A stretch of 64,000 nt of DNA, taken from NCBI RefSeq assembly GCF_000425185.1, contig NZ_AULH01000014.1:109572-173571 (forward strand), read 5' to 3'. This stretch comes from Pleomorphomonas koreensis DSM 23070 (GTDB lineage Bacteria > Pseudomonadota > Alphaproteobacteria > Rhizobiales > Pleomorphomonadaceae). The translations under genes and the position numbers were made by a program. Of the stretch, positions 8,723 through 17,209 are shown piece by piece. The number at the start of each line of letters is the position of its first letter. Positions within the stretch are counted from its first letter, which is position 1. The notes below the pieces were generated by a model. The model was given only the letters and a program-made list of their open reading frames with translations, did not search any database and was not told the DNA's origin.

Positions 8723-8791
8723 GATTGCTTTTCCTTTGCGCGACCGCCATGCCTGCCGTATGACGGGCGCCGGTATTTTAGAGGCGTTGCC

Positions 8792-9898
8792 ATGTCCGAC
8801 CTCCGTTCCAAGCCCGTCCCGCGCGGCGGTATCCTCGACATCGACCTCTACGTGCCCGGCGGCTCCAAGGCGGCGCCGGGCAAGAAGCTCCACAAGCTGT
8901 CGTCGAACGAGACGCCGCTCGGACCGAGCCCCAGGGCGGTCGAAGCCTACGGGCGGGTGGCCGGCAAGCTGGAACTCTATCCCGACGGCTCATCGACCGA
9001 ACTCAGGCAGGCGATCGCCGAGACCCACGGTCTCAACGCCGACCGCATCGTCTGCGGCAACGGTTCGGACGAGCTGCTGCACCTCATCGCCGAATGCTAT
9101 CTCGCGCCCGGCGACGAGGCGATCTATTCCGAGCACGGCTTCCTCGTCTACCGCATCTCCATCCTCGCCGCCGGCGCGACGCCGGTGGTGGCGAAGGAGA
9201 CCGCCCACACCACCGACGTCGACGCCATCCTCGCCGCCGTGACGCCGAAGACGCGCATGGTGTTCCTCGCCAACCCCAACAACCCGACCGGCACCTACAT
9301 CCCGATAGCCGAGGTGCGGCGCCTCGCCGCCGACCTGCCCAGCAACGTGCTGTTGGTTCTCGACGCCGCCTATGCCGAATACGTCCGCCGCAACGACTAC
9401 GAGAGCGGCGTCGAACTGGTATCGGCCAGCGACAACGTGGTGATGACGCGCACCTTCTCGAAGATCCACGGCCTCGCCGCCCTGCGCATCGGCTGGCTCT
9501 ACGGGCCGAAGGCCATCGTCGAGGTGCTGGAGCGGGTGCGCGGGCCGTTCAATCTCAACGCGGCGGCCATCGCCGCCGGCGCCGCCGCCATGGCCGACCG
9601 CGCTTTCGTGGACGTGGCGGTGGAGCACAATCTCCGCTGGAGCGCCTTCCTCGCCACCGAACTGGAAAAGCTCGGTCTCAAGGTGACGCCGTCGGTCGCC
9701 AACTTCCTGCTGGTGCATTTTCCCGAGACTGGCAAGACGGCCGATGCCGCCGACAAGGCGCTGCTTGCCGAGGGCGTGGTGGTGCGCAAGGTGGCCTCCT
9801 ACGGCCTGCCCAACGCGCTGCGCGTCACCGTCGGCTCCGAGGAAGCCTGCCGCAAGCTCGTCGACGTGCTTTCCGTCTTTCTGCGAGGGCCGGCATGA
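8792..9898 (+). CDS. hisC: Histidinol-phosphate aminotransferase
   Basis: Class I/II PLP aminotransferase of 368 aa for the conversion of imidazole-acetol phosphate to histidinol phosphate. It shows [12 protein letters not shown] at the N-terminus, NPNNPTG, and the PLP lysine in [12 protein letters not shown] (Lys224). It overlaps tyrA by four bases (ATGA). HisC paralogues paired with prephenate dehydrogenase often also transaminate aromatic keto acids, so a role in tyrosine/phenylalanine synthesis is likely in addition to or instead of histidine synthesis. Confidence 0.92.
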   Translation: MSDLRSKPVPRGGILDIDLYVPGGSKAAPGKKLHKLSSNETPLGPSPRAVEAYGRVAGKLELYPDGSSTELRQAIAETHGLNADRIVCGNGSDELLHLIAECYLAPGDEAIYSEHGFLVYRISILAAGATPVVAKETAHTTDVDAILAAVTPKTRMVFLANPNNPTGTYIPIAEVRRLAADLPSNVLLVLDAAYAEYVRRNDYESGVELVSASDNVVMTRTFSKIHGLAALRIGWLYGPKAIVEVLERVRGPFNLNAAAIAAGAAAMADRAFVDVAVEHNLRWSAFLATELEKLGLKVTPSVANFLLVHFPETGKTADAADKALLAEGVVVRKVASYGLPNALRVTVGSEEACRKLVDVLSVFLRGPA

Positions 9899-10836
9899 GC
9901 GACGCCATCTTCTCCCGCCTCGCCATCGTCGGCATCGGACTGATCGGCTCGTCGATCGCTCGGGCGGCCCGCCAAAACGGCCTCGTCGACGAGATCGCCA
10001 TTGCCGACCTGTCGCCGGTCATCCTCGAGCGGGCCGAGGAACTCGGCCTCGGCGACAGCTACCATGCCTCGGCCGGCGACGCGGCGGAGAGCGCTGACCT
10101 CGTCATCGCCTGCGTGCCGGTCGGCGCCGCCGAGGCGGTGGCCAAGGCGATCGCGCCGCATCTCAAACCCGGCGCCATCGTCTCCGACGTCGGTTCGGTG
10201 AAGGGCTCGGTGGTCAGGCAGATGCGGCCGCACCTGCCGGACAACGTCCAGTTCATTCCCGCCCACCCGGTGGCCGGTACCGAATACTCCGGTCCCGACG
10301 CCGGCTTTGCCGAGCTGTTCGTCAACCGCTGGTCGATCCTCTGCCCCGACGAAGCCACCGACGTCCGGGCGCTCGACCGCCTCGTCGCCTTCTGGGCCGG
10401 CATGGGCGCCAACGTCGAGTGCATGAGCGCCGAGCGTCACGACCTGGTGCTGGCCATCACCAGCCATCTGCCGCATCTGATCGCCTACAACATCGTCGGC
10501 ACCGCCGCCGACCTCGAGAAGGTCACCGAGTCCGAGGTGATGAAGTTCTCGGCCGGCGGCTTCCGCGATTTCACCCGCATCGCCGCCTCCGATCCCACCA
10601 TGTGGCGCGACGTGTTCCTGCACAATCGCGACGCGGTGCTGGAGGTGCTCGGCCGCTTCCAGGAGGACCTGTTCGCGCTGCAGCGGCAGATCCGCTGGGG
10701 TGAGGGCGACAAGCTCTACGACCTGTTCACGCGGACGCGGACCATCCGCCGCGGCATCCTGACGCTCGGTCAGGACGCGCCGGAGGCCGACTTCGGCCGC
10801 GCCCACCGGCCGGTGCCGAAGGCGCCCTCAGAATAG
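9895..10836 (+). CDS. tyrA: Prephenate/arogenate dehydrogenase
   Basis: NAD(P)-dependent oxidative decarboxylation in tyrosine synthesis. The 313-aa chain has a Rossmann fold (VGIGLIGSS near residue 12), the substrate segment [13 protein letters not shown], and [12 protein letters not shown] with the conserved helix downstream. Its ATG overlaps the hisC stop, so the two are translationally coupled; the aminotransferase would act on its product or substrate. The last nine bases overlap the convergent DUF2125 gene. Confidence 0.94.
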   Translation: MSDAIFSRLAIVGIGLIGSSIARAARQNGLVDEIAIADLSPVILERAEELGLGDSYHASAGDAAESADLVIACVPVGAAEAVAKAIAPHLKPGAIVSDVGSVKGSVVRQMRPHLPDNVQFIPAHPVAGTEYSGPDAGFAELFVNRWSILCPDEATDVRALDRLVAFWAGMGANVECMSAERHDLVLAITSHLPHLIAYNIVGTAADLEKVTESEVMKFSAGGFRDFTRIAASDPTMWRDVFLHNRDAVLEVLGRFQEDLFALQRQIRWGEGDKLYDLFTRTRTIRRGILTLGQDAPEADFGRAHRPVPKAPSE

Positions 10837-11820
10837 TGGAGCGATCCGGCCGATCTCGCGGCCGTTGGCCGAGACGACGCCGTCCTCGACGCGCAGGCCG
10901 ATGACGCGGCCGCCGTCGTCGCTGGCCGTGCCCATGAACAGGAAGGCCATCACGAGGCCGGCGACTTCCGGCGTCAGGCCGCCGCCAGCCGCCGCCGCTG
11001 CCGGCAGGGCGTTGAGCTGATGGCCGGAGATCTGGCCCTGCGCCTCGACGAGGCCGGCCTCGGTCACCGTCGCCTCGCCGGTCAGCGTCAGCGAGGCGCC
11101 GCCGAGTTCGGCCGAGAGGCGGTGCAGCGCCAGCTTGCCGCCGGCTGCCCGCCAGCCGGCCAGCGCCGCCGGACCGGCGGCGGCCATGTCGGCTTCGGCG
11201 AGCGTGGCGGCGAGCGTCAGGTGCACCGGCAGCGGCGCCAGCGCGACGCCGCCGGCGCTGAGGGCGAGGTCGTCGATGGTGGCTGCGACGTCGGCGTCGG
11301 CGGGCCGGCCGTCGGCGCGCGCCAGCATCAGTTCGCCATGGCCGGCCGTCAGCCGGCCTTCGCTGCCGCCGGCCAGCGGGCCGCTGACCGTCAGTTCGGC
11401 GGCGCGGACGGCCAGCCGGTCGGCGCGACCACTGGCCAGGCCGAGGCTGGCCGAGAGGTCGCTGGCCGCAAGATCGAGCCGCCGGCCGTCGGGGGCGGTG
11501 TAGGAAATCGGCGCGTCGAAGTGGAAGTCCAGCCGGCGCGGATCGAGCACCGAGCCGCGGCCGTGGGCGCCGGCCGCCGACAGCTTGCCGCCGTCGGCGA
11601 GGTCGATGCCGAGACCGCCGCCGCAGGTGACGGTGAGCGCGACGGGCCAGCCGCCGATCGTCTCGCCGGCGCAGTCGACGGCGACGCCGTTCCGCGCCGA
11701 GAGGTCGGCCTTCGCCCGGTCGATGGTGTCGCCGAGCCACCAGCGGGCGCCGAACCAGGCGCCGGTCCACAGGATGGCGACCGCGACGATCGTCCAGAGG
11801 CTCCACCGCAGCGTCCGCAT
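10828..11820 (-). CDS. DUF2125 envelope protein
   Basis: A 330-aa protein with an N-terminal signal anchor (LWTIVAVAILWTGAWFGARWW) and a periplasmic beta-rich body typical of DUF2125, a family found mostly in alphaproteobacteria and of unknown function. Cys residues at DCAGE and TVTCGG could pair. The ATG at 11820 gives the anchor directly; a frame 16 residues longer adds no sensible sequence. The family commonly lies beside tyrA and the gamma-glutamylcyclotransferase, as here. A role in envelope or lipid handling is only a guess. Confidence 0.8.
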   Translation of the reverse strand: MRTLRWSLWTIVAVAILWTGAWFGARWWLGDTIDRAKADLSARNGVAVDCAGETIGGWPVALTVTCGGGLGIDLADGGKLSAAGAHGRGSVLDPRRLDFHFDAPISYTAPDGRRLDLAASDLSASLGLASGRADRLAVRAAELTVSGPLAGGSEGRLTAGHGELMLARADGRPADADVAATIDDLALSAGGVALAPLPVHLTLAATLAEADMAAAGPAALAGWRAAGGKLALHRLSAELGGASLTLTGEATVTEAGLVEAQGQISGHQLNALPAAAAAGGGLTPEVAGLVMAFLFMGTASDDGGRVIGLRVEDGVVSANGREIGRIAPLF

Positions 11821-11980
11821 GTTGGTCTTCCTCGCAAGGCATCGGCGCCCCGTGGACGCACTGTTCACCGTCCATCCACTAGAGCAATGTGGCGAAAGAT
11901 GGAATCGTCATCGCCGGCCGTTGCATTCGCCGGCCGGAATGCTACCCATCGCACACTTTCAGGAACGGACCGGAGGCGGC

Positions 11981-12517
11981 ATGGACGCGACCATCTGGGT
12001 GTTCGGCTACGGCTCGCTGATGTGGAACCCCGGCTTTCCCCATGTCCGGGCGGTGCCGGCGCGCATGCACGGCGTGCGGCGGGCGCTGTGCATCCGCTCG
12101 ACGCATTATCGCGGCACGCCGGAGCGCCCCGGCCTGGTGTTCGGGCTCGACCGCGGCGGCTCCTGCCACGGTGTCGCCTTCGAGGTGGCCGAGCCCGACC
12201 GCGAGGCGGTGGTCGCCTATCTTCGGGCGCGCGAGCAGATCTCCATGGTCTATCACGAGGTGGTGCGGCCGGCCCGGCTCGCCGGCGGCGAGACGGTGGG
12301 GGCGCTGGTCTATGTCGCCAACCAGGGCCATCCGCAATATGCCGGCGGCCTCGGTTTCGAGGAGATGCTGGACATCGTGCTGGCCAGCGCCGGCGAGATG
12401 GGACCGAACGCCGACTATGTCACGGCGACGCTGAAGCGGCTTGAGGACATGGGCATCCGCGACCGGGCGCTGGAACGGCTGGTCGATGCCCTCAGGACGC
12501 GGGAGCGCCTCGGCTGA
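11981..12517 (+). CDS. Gamma-glutamylcyclotransferase, ChaC type
   Basis: A 178-aa ChaC-like enzyme expected to cleave glutathione or gamma-glutamyl peptides to 5-oxoproline. The substrate loop FGYGSLMWNP is at residues 8-17, followed by the barrel strands RALCIRSTHYRG and GLVFGLDRGGSC and the acidic segment with the probable catalytic Glu. GGAGG lies just before ATG 11981. The 3' end overlaps the convergent plsC by 26 bases. Confidence 0.9.
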   Translation: MDATIWVFGYGSLMWNPGFPHVRAVPARMHGVRRALCIRSTHYRGTPERPGLVFGLDRGGSCHGVAFEVAEPDREAVVAYLRAREQISMVYHEVVRPARLAGGETVGALVYVANQGHPQYAGGLGFEEMLDIVLASAGEMGPNADYVTATLKRLEDMGIRDRALERLVDALRTRERLG

Positions 12518-13274
12518 GTTCGGCGACGCGGGCGCGCGCCGTCTCCGGCAGGTCGTCGCCGCGCGCCGCCGCCTCGACCAGCAGCCGGTCGCAGGCCGCC
12601 TCGATGTCGGCTTCGAGCCGCTGGAACATGTCGCGCGGCTTGAGGCCGGGCGGGATCGGCTCCAGGAACTCGACGACGATGGTGCCGCGGCGGTGGACGC
12701 GCGCCTTGCGCGGCCAGACGGTGCCGGCATTGTGGGCGACCGGCAGCACCGGCACGTCGAGCGACTTGTAGATCTGGGCGATGCCCTGCTTGTAGTCGGG
12801 CTTCGCCCCGGCCTCGGCGCGGGTGCCCTCGGGGAAGATGATCACCTGCCGGCCGGCGGCGACGGCGGCGCGGGTGCCTTCGATCACCTTCCTCAGCGCG
12901 GCGGTGGGGCTGCCGCGATCGATGGCGATGTTGCCGGCCAGCTTCAACCACCAGCCGAAGACCGGGATCCAGGTCAGCTCGCGCTTCAGGATGAAGGCGG
13001 GATCGGTGAGCAGCGGCACCAGCGCCAGCGTCTCGAAGGTCGACTGATGCTTCGACGCGACGATGCAGCCGCCCGGCGGGATGCGCTCGAGGTGACGGTA
13101 TTCATGGCGCGTGCCGGTGATCAGCCGGTGCAGGCCGATCAGCGTCGACGTCCAGGCCTTGACGACGATCATCACGCCCCGGTGGCCGAACAGGGCGAAG
13201 GGCGCGCCGAGAACCGCCATGACGGCGGTTACCGAGAAGAAGGCGATGCTGTAGAGGAAGGAGCGGATCGGCAT
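12492..13274 (-). CDS. plsC: 1-acyl-glycerol-3-phosphate acyltransferase (PlsC family)
   Basis: Membrane acyltransferase of 260 aa that makes phosphatidic acid from lysophosphatidic acid in phospholipid synthesis. An N-terminal membrane segment precedes the catalytic motif KHQSTFET; this has Glu where the classic HX4D has Asp, as in many alphaproteobacterial members. FPEGTR is the substrate-binding motif and PVLPVAHNAG is block IV. It is part of the minus-strand run ftsE-ftsX-ydcF-plsC, a conserved order in Rhizobiales. Confidence 0.9.
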   Translation of the reverse strand: MPIRSFLYSIAFFSVTAVMAVLGAPFALFGHRGVMIVVKAWTSTLIGLHRLITGTRHEYRHLERIPPGGCIVASKHQSTFETLALVPLLTDPAFILKRELTWIPVFGWWLKLAGNIAIDRGSPTAALRKVIEGTRAAVAAGRQVIIFPEGTRAEAGAKPDYKQGIAQIYKSLDVPVLPVAHNAGTVWPRKARVHRRGTIVVEFLEPIPPGLKPRDMFQRLEADIEAACDRLLVEAAARGDDLPETARARVAELSRGAPAS

Positions 13275-13310
13275 GGGTCGTCTTCCGGGGTGGCAATCAT
13301 TCTGTGTGAT

Positions 13311-13353
13311 GCATCCGCCTGTCCGAAAAGCGCCAGCACTTTTCGGTGGATGC
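13311..13353. repeat. Nested palindromic intergenic element
   Basis: Outer arms GCATCC (13311-13316) and GGATGC (13348-13353) enclose a perfect 8-bp stem CCGAAAAG/CTTTTCGG (13323-13330, 13339-13346). It fills the gap between ydcF and plsC and abuts the ydcF stop. The CCGAAAAG/CTTTTCGG core resembles dispersed palindromic repeats common in Rhizobiales genomes. It may stabilise or end the upstream mRNA. Confidence 0.6.
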
Positions 13354-14051
13354 TAGCCGAATGCGCCGCTGATCAGCTCGGCGAGGCCGTCGATGCCGCC
13401 GAGCGACAGGCGGAGGCGCGTCGCCGTATACTTCAGGTATTCCTCGAGGAGAAGCAGGATCACCGTCCGGTCCTCCGACCAGTTCTCCAGCGTCAGGCCG
13501 GGCCGCGTCACCGCATAGGGGATCAGGCGGATGCCCGGCATGGCGTGCGACAGCTCCAGCATGGAGCGCGGCATGTGGTAGGCGGAGGTGACGACGATCA
13601 GCGACAGGAAGCCGTTGCGCCGCGCCCACTTGGCGGTCTCCAGTGCATTGCCGATGGTGTTGGCGGCGCGGTGGTCGAGGTCGACGCAGCAGGCCATCAG
13701 GTCCGGCTCCGCCTCGACCATGCGGCCGAGCCGGGCAGCCGAGGTGTCGGGATGGACGCCGGAGATCAGCAGCCGCCGCGCCTTGCCGGCGGTGATCAGT
13801 TCGACGGCGCCGGCGATGCGCTCGGCGCCGCCGGTCAGCACGACGATGCCGTCGGCGGCGAGCGGCGACGGCGTCTGATAGCCGGCGACGGTGTCGGCGA
13901 AGCGGAAGAAGCCGCCGAAGAAGAAGCCGACGCCGATCAGCAGCGCGGCGGCGAGGAGAACGCCGATCGCCCGGCGGGCGCGGGTGCGCTCGCCGGCGCC
14001 CTCGTCCGGTCCGTAGGCCGTCTCTCTCGGAGGGGCGGGCGATTCCATCAT
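13353..14051 (-). CDS. YdcF family (DUF218) membrane protein
   Basis: A 232-aa protein with one transmembrane segment (about residues 29-46) and a DUF218/YdcF domain outside the membrane: GIVVLTGGAERIAGA, LISGVHP, a conserved acidic patch and VVTSAYHMPRSMLEL. Relatives such as SanA and ElyC affect cell envelope integrity and peptidoglycan; the reaction is not known. It sits between ftsX and plsC on the same strand and is probably in the same transcript, which supports an envelope role. Confidence 0.85.
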   Translation of the reverse strand: MMESPAPPRETAYGPDEGAGERTRARRAIGVLLAAALLIGVGFFFGGFFRFADTVAGYQTPSPLAADGIVVLTGGAERIAGAVELITAGKARRLLISGVHPDTSAARLGRMVEAEPDLMACCVDLDHRAANTIGNALETAKWARRNGFLSLIVVTSAYHMPRSMLELSHAMPGIRLIPYAVTRPGLTLENWSEDRTVILLLLEEYLKYTATRLRLSLGGIDGLAELISGAFG

Positions 14052-14148
14052 GATTTCATTCTAGGAAATCGGCCGGCGCTTGACAAATCGCCACAAGGAC
14101 CGGCCGGCCGGGCACCGGAAACAGCCGGGGAAGCCGCGTTTCCGGCGT

Positions 14149-15126
14149 TCAGTCGAGCGCCGACAGCGAGCGCCGCACGGCGAGGCGCGAGGTGAGGGCG
14201 GTCAGGAGCGCCACCGCCGCCACCAGCCCCAGCACCAGGCCGTAGGCCGAGGCCGGCAGCTCGAAGCGGCCGAACAGCGCCTCCAGCTGGTCGGCGCCGG
14301 GCCGGCCGGCCGAGCCGCCGATCGCCCAGGCGGCGGCCGCCATGGCGACCAACGCCAGCGCGCCGCCGATGGCGCCGCCCTCGATGCCGAACAGCAGGAA
14401 CCGGCGCTGGAACTGGCCGGCGATGAAGCGATCCTCGGCGCCGCAGAAATGCAGCACCTCGATGACGTCGCGATTGCCCGCCATGGCGGCGCGCGTCGCG
14501 AACACCACGGAGAGCACCAGCGCCACCAGCATCAGCGCCATCAGGCCGATGCCGGCAAACACCATGGAGGCGGCCATGGCCGAGAGACGGTCGACCCACA
14601 GCGCGTGGTCGTCGACGCTGCCGCCGCGGATCTCCTTGCCGACGGCGGCGGCCAGCGCCTTGACGTCGAAGGCGGCGGGATCGTCGATGGAGACGACGAC
14701 GAGGCGCGGCACCGGCAGGGCGGACAGGTCGGCACCCGGCCCCAGCCATGGCTCCAGGAGGCGCTGCGTCTCGGCGTCGGAAAGGCCGTGGGCGCCGCCG
14801 ACGCCGGGGAATTCCTGGGCCAGCGCCACCGCCTTCTCCACCTCGGCCTCGGCGGCGACGCCGTCGAGCGGCCGCACCTCGACGGTCACCTCGCGGCCGA
14901 TGTCGGAGGCCCAGGCGTCGGCGGCGCGGTCGATCACCGAGACGACGGCGATGGTGAAGCCGGCGAGGAAGGTCATGATGGCGATGACCAGGATCAGCGT
15001 CCGGCCGGCGATGGCCTGCGGCGGCACGATCGGCGAGGCGCTCGTCTCCGGCCGGCCGGACGGACGGGCGGGGGCTGCCTTGGCGGTCTTGCCGCTGTTG
15101 CCGTGTTTTACGGGCGCCGTGGTCAT
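14149..15126 (-). CDS. ftsX: Cell division protein FtsX
   Basis: Membrane subunit of the FtsEX complex, which links cytosolic ATP hydrolysis to septal cell-wall hydrolases or their activators. The 325-aa chain has an N-terminal cytosolic tail, TM1 (TLILVIAIMTFLAGFTIAVV), a periplasmic domain, and three C-terminal TM helices with the conserved coupling region (NRDVIEVLHFCGAEDRFIAGQF). Its ATG overlaps the ftsE stop by four bases, so translation is coupled. The Pro/Ala-rich first 35 residues are poorly conserved in the family. Confidence 0.92.
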   Translation of the reverse strand: MTTAPVKHGNSGKTAKAAPARPSGRPETSASPIVPPQAIAGRTLILVIAIMTFLAGFTIAVVSVIDRAADAWASDIGREVTVEVRPLDGVAAEAEVEKAVALAQEFPGVGGAHGLSDAETQRLLEPWLGPGADLSALPVPRLVVVSIDDPAAFDVKALAAAVGKEIRGGSVDDHALWVDRLSAMAASMVFAGIGLMALMLVALVLSVVFATRAAMAGNRDVIEVLHFCGAEDRFIAGQFQRRFLLFGIEGGAIGGALALVAMAAAAWAIGGSAGRPGADQLEALFGRFELPASAYGLVLGLVAAVALLTALTSRLAVRRSLSALD

Positions 15127-15782
15127 TCGTAGATCTCGAGATGGCCGCCTTCGAGGACCAGCCGGCGGGCGTCGAGCTGGTCCATCAGGCCGATGTCGTG
15201 GGTGGCGATGACCACGGCGGTGCCGAGGCGGTTCAGCTCCAGGAACAGGCGCAGCAGGCGGCGGGCGAGCGGCGGATCGACGTTGCCGGTCGGCTCGTCG
15301 GCGAGCAGGAACTCCGGCTTGGTGATCAGCGCCCGGGCGATGGCCGCCCGCTGCTTCTCGCCGCCCGACAGCACCGGCGGATAGACGTGCTTGCGATCGC
15401 CGAGGCCGACCCAGTCGAGCAGGTCGGCGACGTCGGCGCGATAGCTCGCCTCGTCCTTGCCCAGCACGCGATAGGGCAGGGCGACGTTCTCGTAGGTGGT
15501 GAGGTGGTCGAGCAGGCGGAAGTCCTGGAACACGACGCCGATGCGGCGGCGCAGCGCCGGCATGTCGGAACGGCGCAACAGCGCCGTGTCCTTGCCGAAG
15601 ATGGAGATCAGGCCGCGTGTCGGCTTGAGGTTGAGGAACAGCAGGCGGATCAGCGTCGTCTTGCCGGCGCCGGAGGGACCGGTCAGGAACTGGAACGAAT
15701 GCGGCGCGATCGAGAAGGTGAGATCGCTCAGCACCTCGCGACCCGTTCCATAGCGGAGACCGACATTCTCGAACCTGATCAT
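15123..15782 (-). CDS. ftsE: Cell division ATP-binding protein FtsE
   Basis: ABC ATPase of 219 aa that drives FtsX. Walker A GPSGAGKTT is at residues 35-43, the signature LSGGEKQRAAIARAL follows, then Walker B FLLADEPTGNVD and the H-loop IATHD. First gene of the minus-strand run ftsE-ftsX-ydcF-plsC. The upstream gap has an unusual series of hairpins that would form a structured leader, and a perfect CtrA box beyond them. Confidence 0.96.
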   Translation of the reverse strand: MIRFENVGLRYGTGREVLSDLTFSIAPHSFQFLTGPSGAGKTTLIRLLFLNLKPTRGLISIFGKDTALLRRSDMPALRRRIGVVFQDFRLLDHLTTYENVALPYRVLGKDEASYRADVADLLDWVGLGDRKHVYPPVLSGGEKQRAAIARALITKPEFLLADEPTGNVDPPLARRLLRLFLELNRLGTAVVIATHDIGLMDQLDARRLVLEGGHLEIYE

Positions 15783-16114
15783 ATATTCTCAGCCTCAATC
15801 GCCGGCGGGTTTGTTGGCCGCCTCCGTCGCCGGCGGGCCTCCGGCCCTTGGCTTTCGCTCCGCTTTTCGTCTTTCGGGGCTTCGTCCCGAAAGACCCGCT
15901 TCCCACGCGGCGCCGTTCGGCACCGGAAGCCGCTCTGCGGCTTCTTCTCCTCTCACGCCCTCATAAATGATGTTGCCGTCCTTGTCCTTAACGTTTCATT
16001 AAGCATGTTGCCGCCATCCCTTGGAAAAGGGCGGCGACGCAGAAGGCGCGCCGCCCGCCTTCCGGACGCGCTCTCCCCGAAGGAGCCGGGCCGGCGGTCG
16101 ATCGGGGGCCGAAG
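15783..16114. other. Gene-free gap with tandem hairpins between ftsE and DUF3426 gene
   Basis: No gene is seen in these 332 bases. Four hairpin units follow each other: a repeated CGCCGGCGGG (about 15800 and 15829), GGGCC-TCC-GGCCC (15835-15847), a 10-bp stem GTCTTTCGGG/CCCGAAAGAC (15869-15895), and GAAGCCGC-TCT-GCGGCTTC (15926-15944). The right part holds a CtrA box at 15988-16002. The hairpins would lie in the ftsE leader if its promoter is near the CtrA box. They may instead be a mobile palindromic element. Confidence 0.6.
15988..16002 (+). promoter_or_regulatory. CtrA box (TTAA-N7-TTAA)
   Basis: TTAA at 15988-15991 and at 15999-16002 are exactly seven bases apart. The site lies between divergent ftsE (206 bases to its start) and the zinc-ribbon/DUF3426 gene (113 bases). 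CtrA control of division genes is well known in alphaproteobacteria; control of either gene here is inferred. Confidence 0.6.
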
Positions 16115-17098
16115 ATGAGAATTGTCTGCCCCGCCTGCGAGACGGGGTATCAGGTTGCCGACGGCACGCTCGGCGTCACCGGCCGCAAGGTGCGTTGCGC
16201 CCGCTGCGGCACCGTCTGGCATGCCACGCCCAACGACTATCCCGAAGCGCCGCAACCGGCGCCCGCCGCGCGGCCGGCATCCACCGCGCCCGAGCCCAGC
16301 GAGGACGAGTGGCGCGACGCCATCGCCGGCGAAGGTCCGCAAAGCACGTTCGACAAGGACGCCGCCAGCCCGGCGGCCGAAGGCAACGACCAGTCGGCGA
16401 TCGACGACCTGTTCGCGTCCGGCCCGGCCGAAGAGGCCGAAGCCGAGGCGGCGGACAGCGGCAACGACCAGTCGGCGGTCGACGACCTGTTCGCCGCCGG
16501 TCCCGTCGCGGACGAGCCGCCCAGGGACGAACCCGCCGAGACGGCCGCCGCCGACGAGGCGCCGACCATCGATGCGCCGCCGGCCGGCTTTGGCAGCAGC
16601 CGCAGGAGGCGCGACAAGGCGAAGCGGCGGGGTGCCTCGGCGCTCAGCCTGATCGACCGGCATCTGTCGACGCCGGTTGCCTCGGCGCTGCTGATCGGTT
16701 TCCTGGTGCTGTTCTGCGGCGTGGCGGTGGTCGGCCGCGAGACGGTGGTGCGGGTCCTGCCGGATTTCGCCGGCATCTACCAGCTGATCGGCCTCAAGGT
16801 CAATTTGCGCGGCCTCGACTTCTCCGAGGTGGCCGCCCACCGCGAGATGGATGGCTCGACGCCGGTGCTGGTGGTGGAGGGCGACATCGTCAACCTCGAC
16901 GACCAGTCCAAGCCGCTGCCGGCCGTCCGCGTCACGCTGAAGTCGTCGACCGACCGCGACGTCTACGCGTGGAACTACATGCTGCCGCAACTCAACATCG
17001 ACCAGCGGGGCAAGGTACACTTCAAGACGCGCCTGCTGGCGCCGCCCGAGGCGTCGACCAGCGTGGAAGTCCGGTTTACAGATATGCGTCCGCCGTAA
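16115..17098 (+). CDS. Zinc-ribbon (MJ0042) and DUF3426 membrane protein
   Basis: A 327-aa protein. The N-terminal zinc ribbon has two CxxC pairs (CPACETGY and CARCGTVW, residues 5-31). A long acidic disordered linker (about 40-170) holds a duplicated motif, NDQSAIDDLFASGP and NDQSAVDDLFAAGP. One TM helix (about 188-210) and a C-terminal DUF3426 domain outside the membrane follow. The family is widespread and uncharacterised. It is 111 bases before hpt and divergent from ftsEX; the CtrA box upstream hints at cell-cycle control. The linker motif resembles the FliM CheY-binding peptide (see findings). Confidence 0.85.
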   Translation: MRIVCPACETGYQVADGTLGVTGRKVRCARCGTVWHATPNDYPEAPQPAPAARPASTAPEPSEDEWRDAIAGEGPQSTFDKDAASPAAEGNDQSAIDDLFASGPAEEAEAEAADSGNDQSAVDDLFAAGPVADEPPRDEPAETAAADEAPTIDAPPAGFGSSRRRRDKAKRRGASALSLIDRHLSTPVASALLIGFLVLFCGVAVVGRETVVRVLPDFAGIYQLIGLKVNLRGLDFSEVAAHREMDGSTPVLVVEGDIVNLDDQSKPLPAVRVTLKSSTDRDVYAWNYMLPQLNIDQRGKVHFKTRLLAPPEASTSVEVRFTDMRPP

Positions 17099-17101
17099 TA
17101 T

Positions 17102-17126
17102 AGCTCCGGCCGAATGCGCCGGGGCT
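17102..17126 (+). terminator. Hairpin without U-run after DUF3426 gene
   Basis: A 9-bp stem with one G-T pair (AGCTCCGGC/GCCGGGGCT) lies three bases after the stop codon. It lacks a T-run, so it may stabilise the mRNA end or be a weak terminator before hpt. Confidence 0.3.
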
Positions 17127-17209
17127 CTGCGACGGTTCCGGATGCGCGCCCCGCCATTGTCGGCGGATCGAGGCTCATCGGCCGTCGCGACCGCGCTAAG
17201 GAGACCGGG

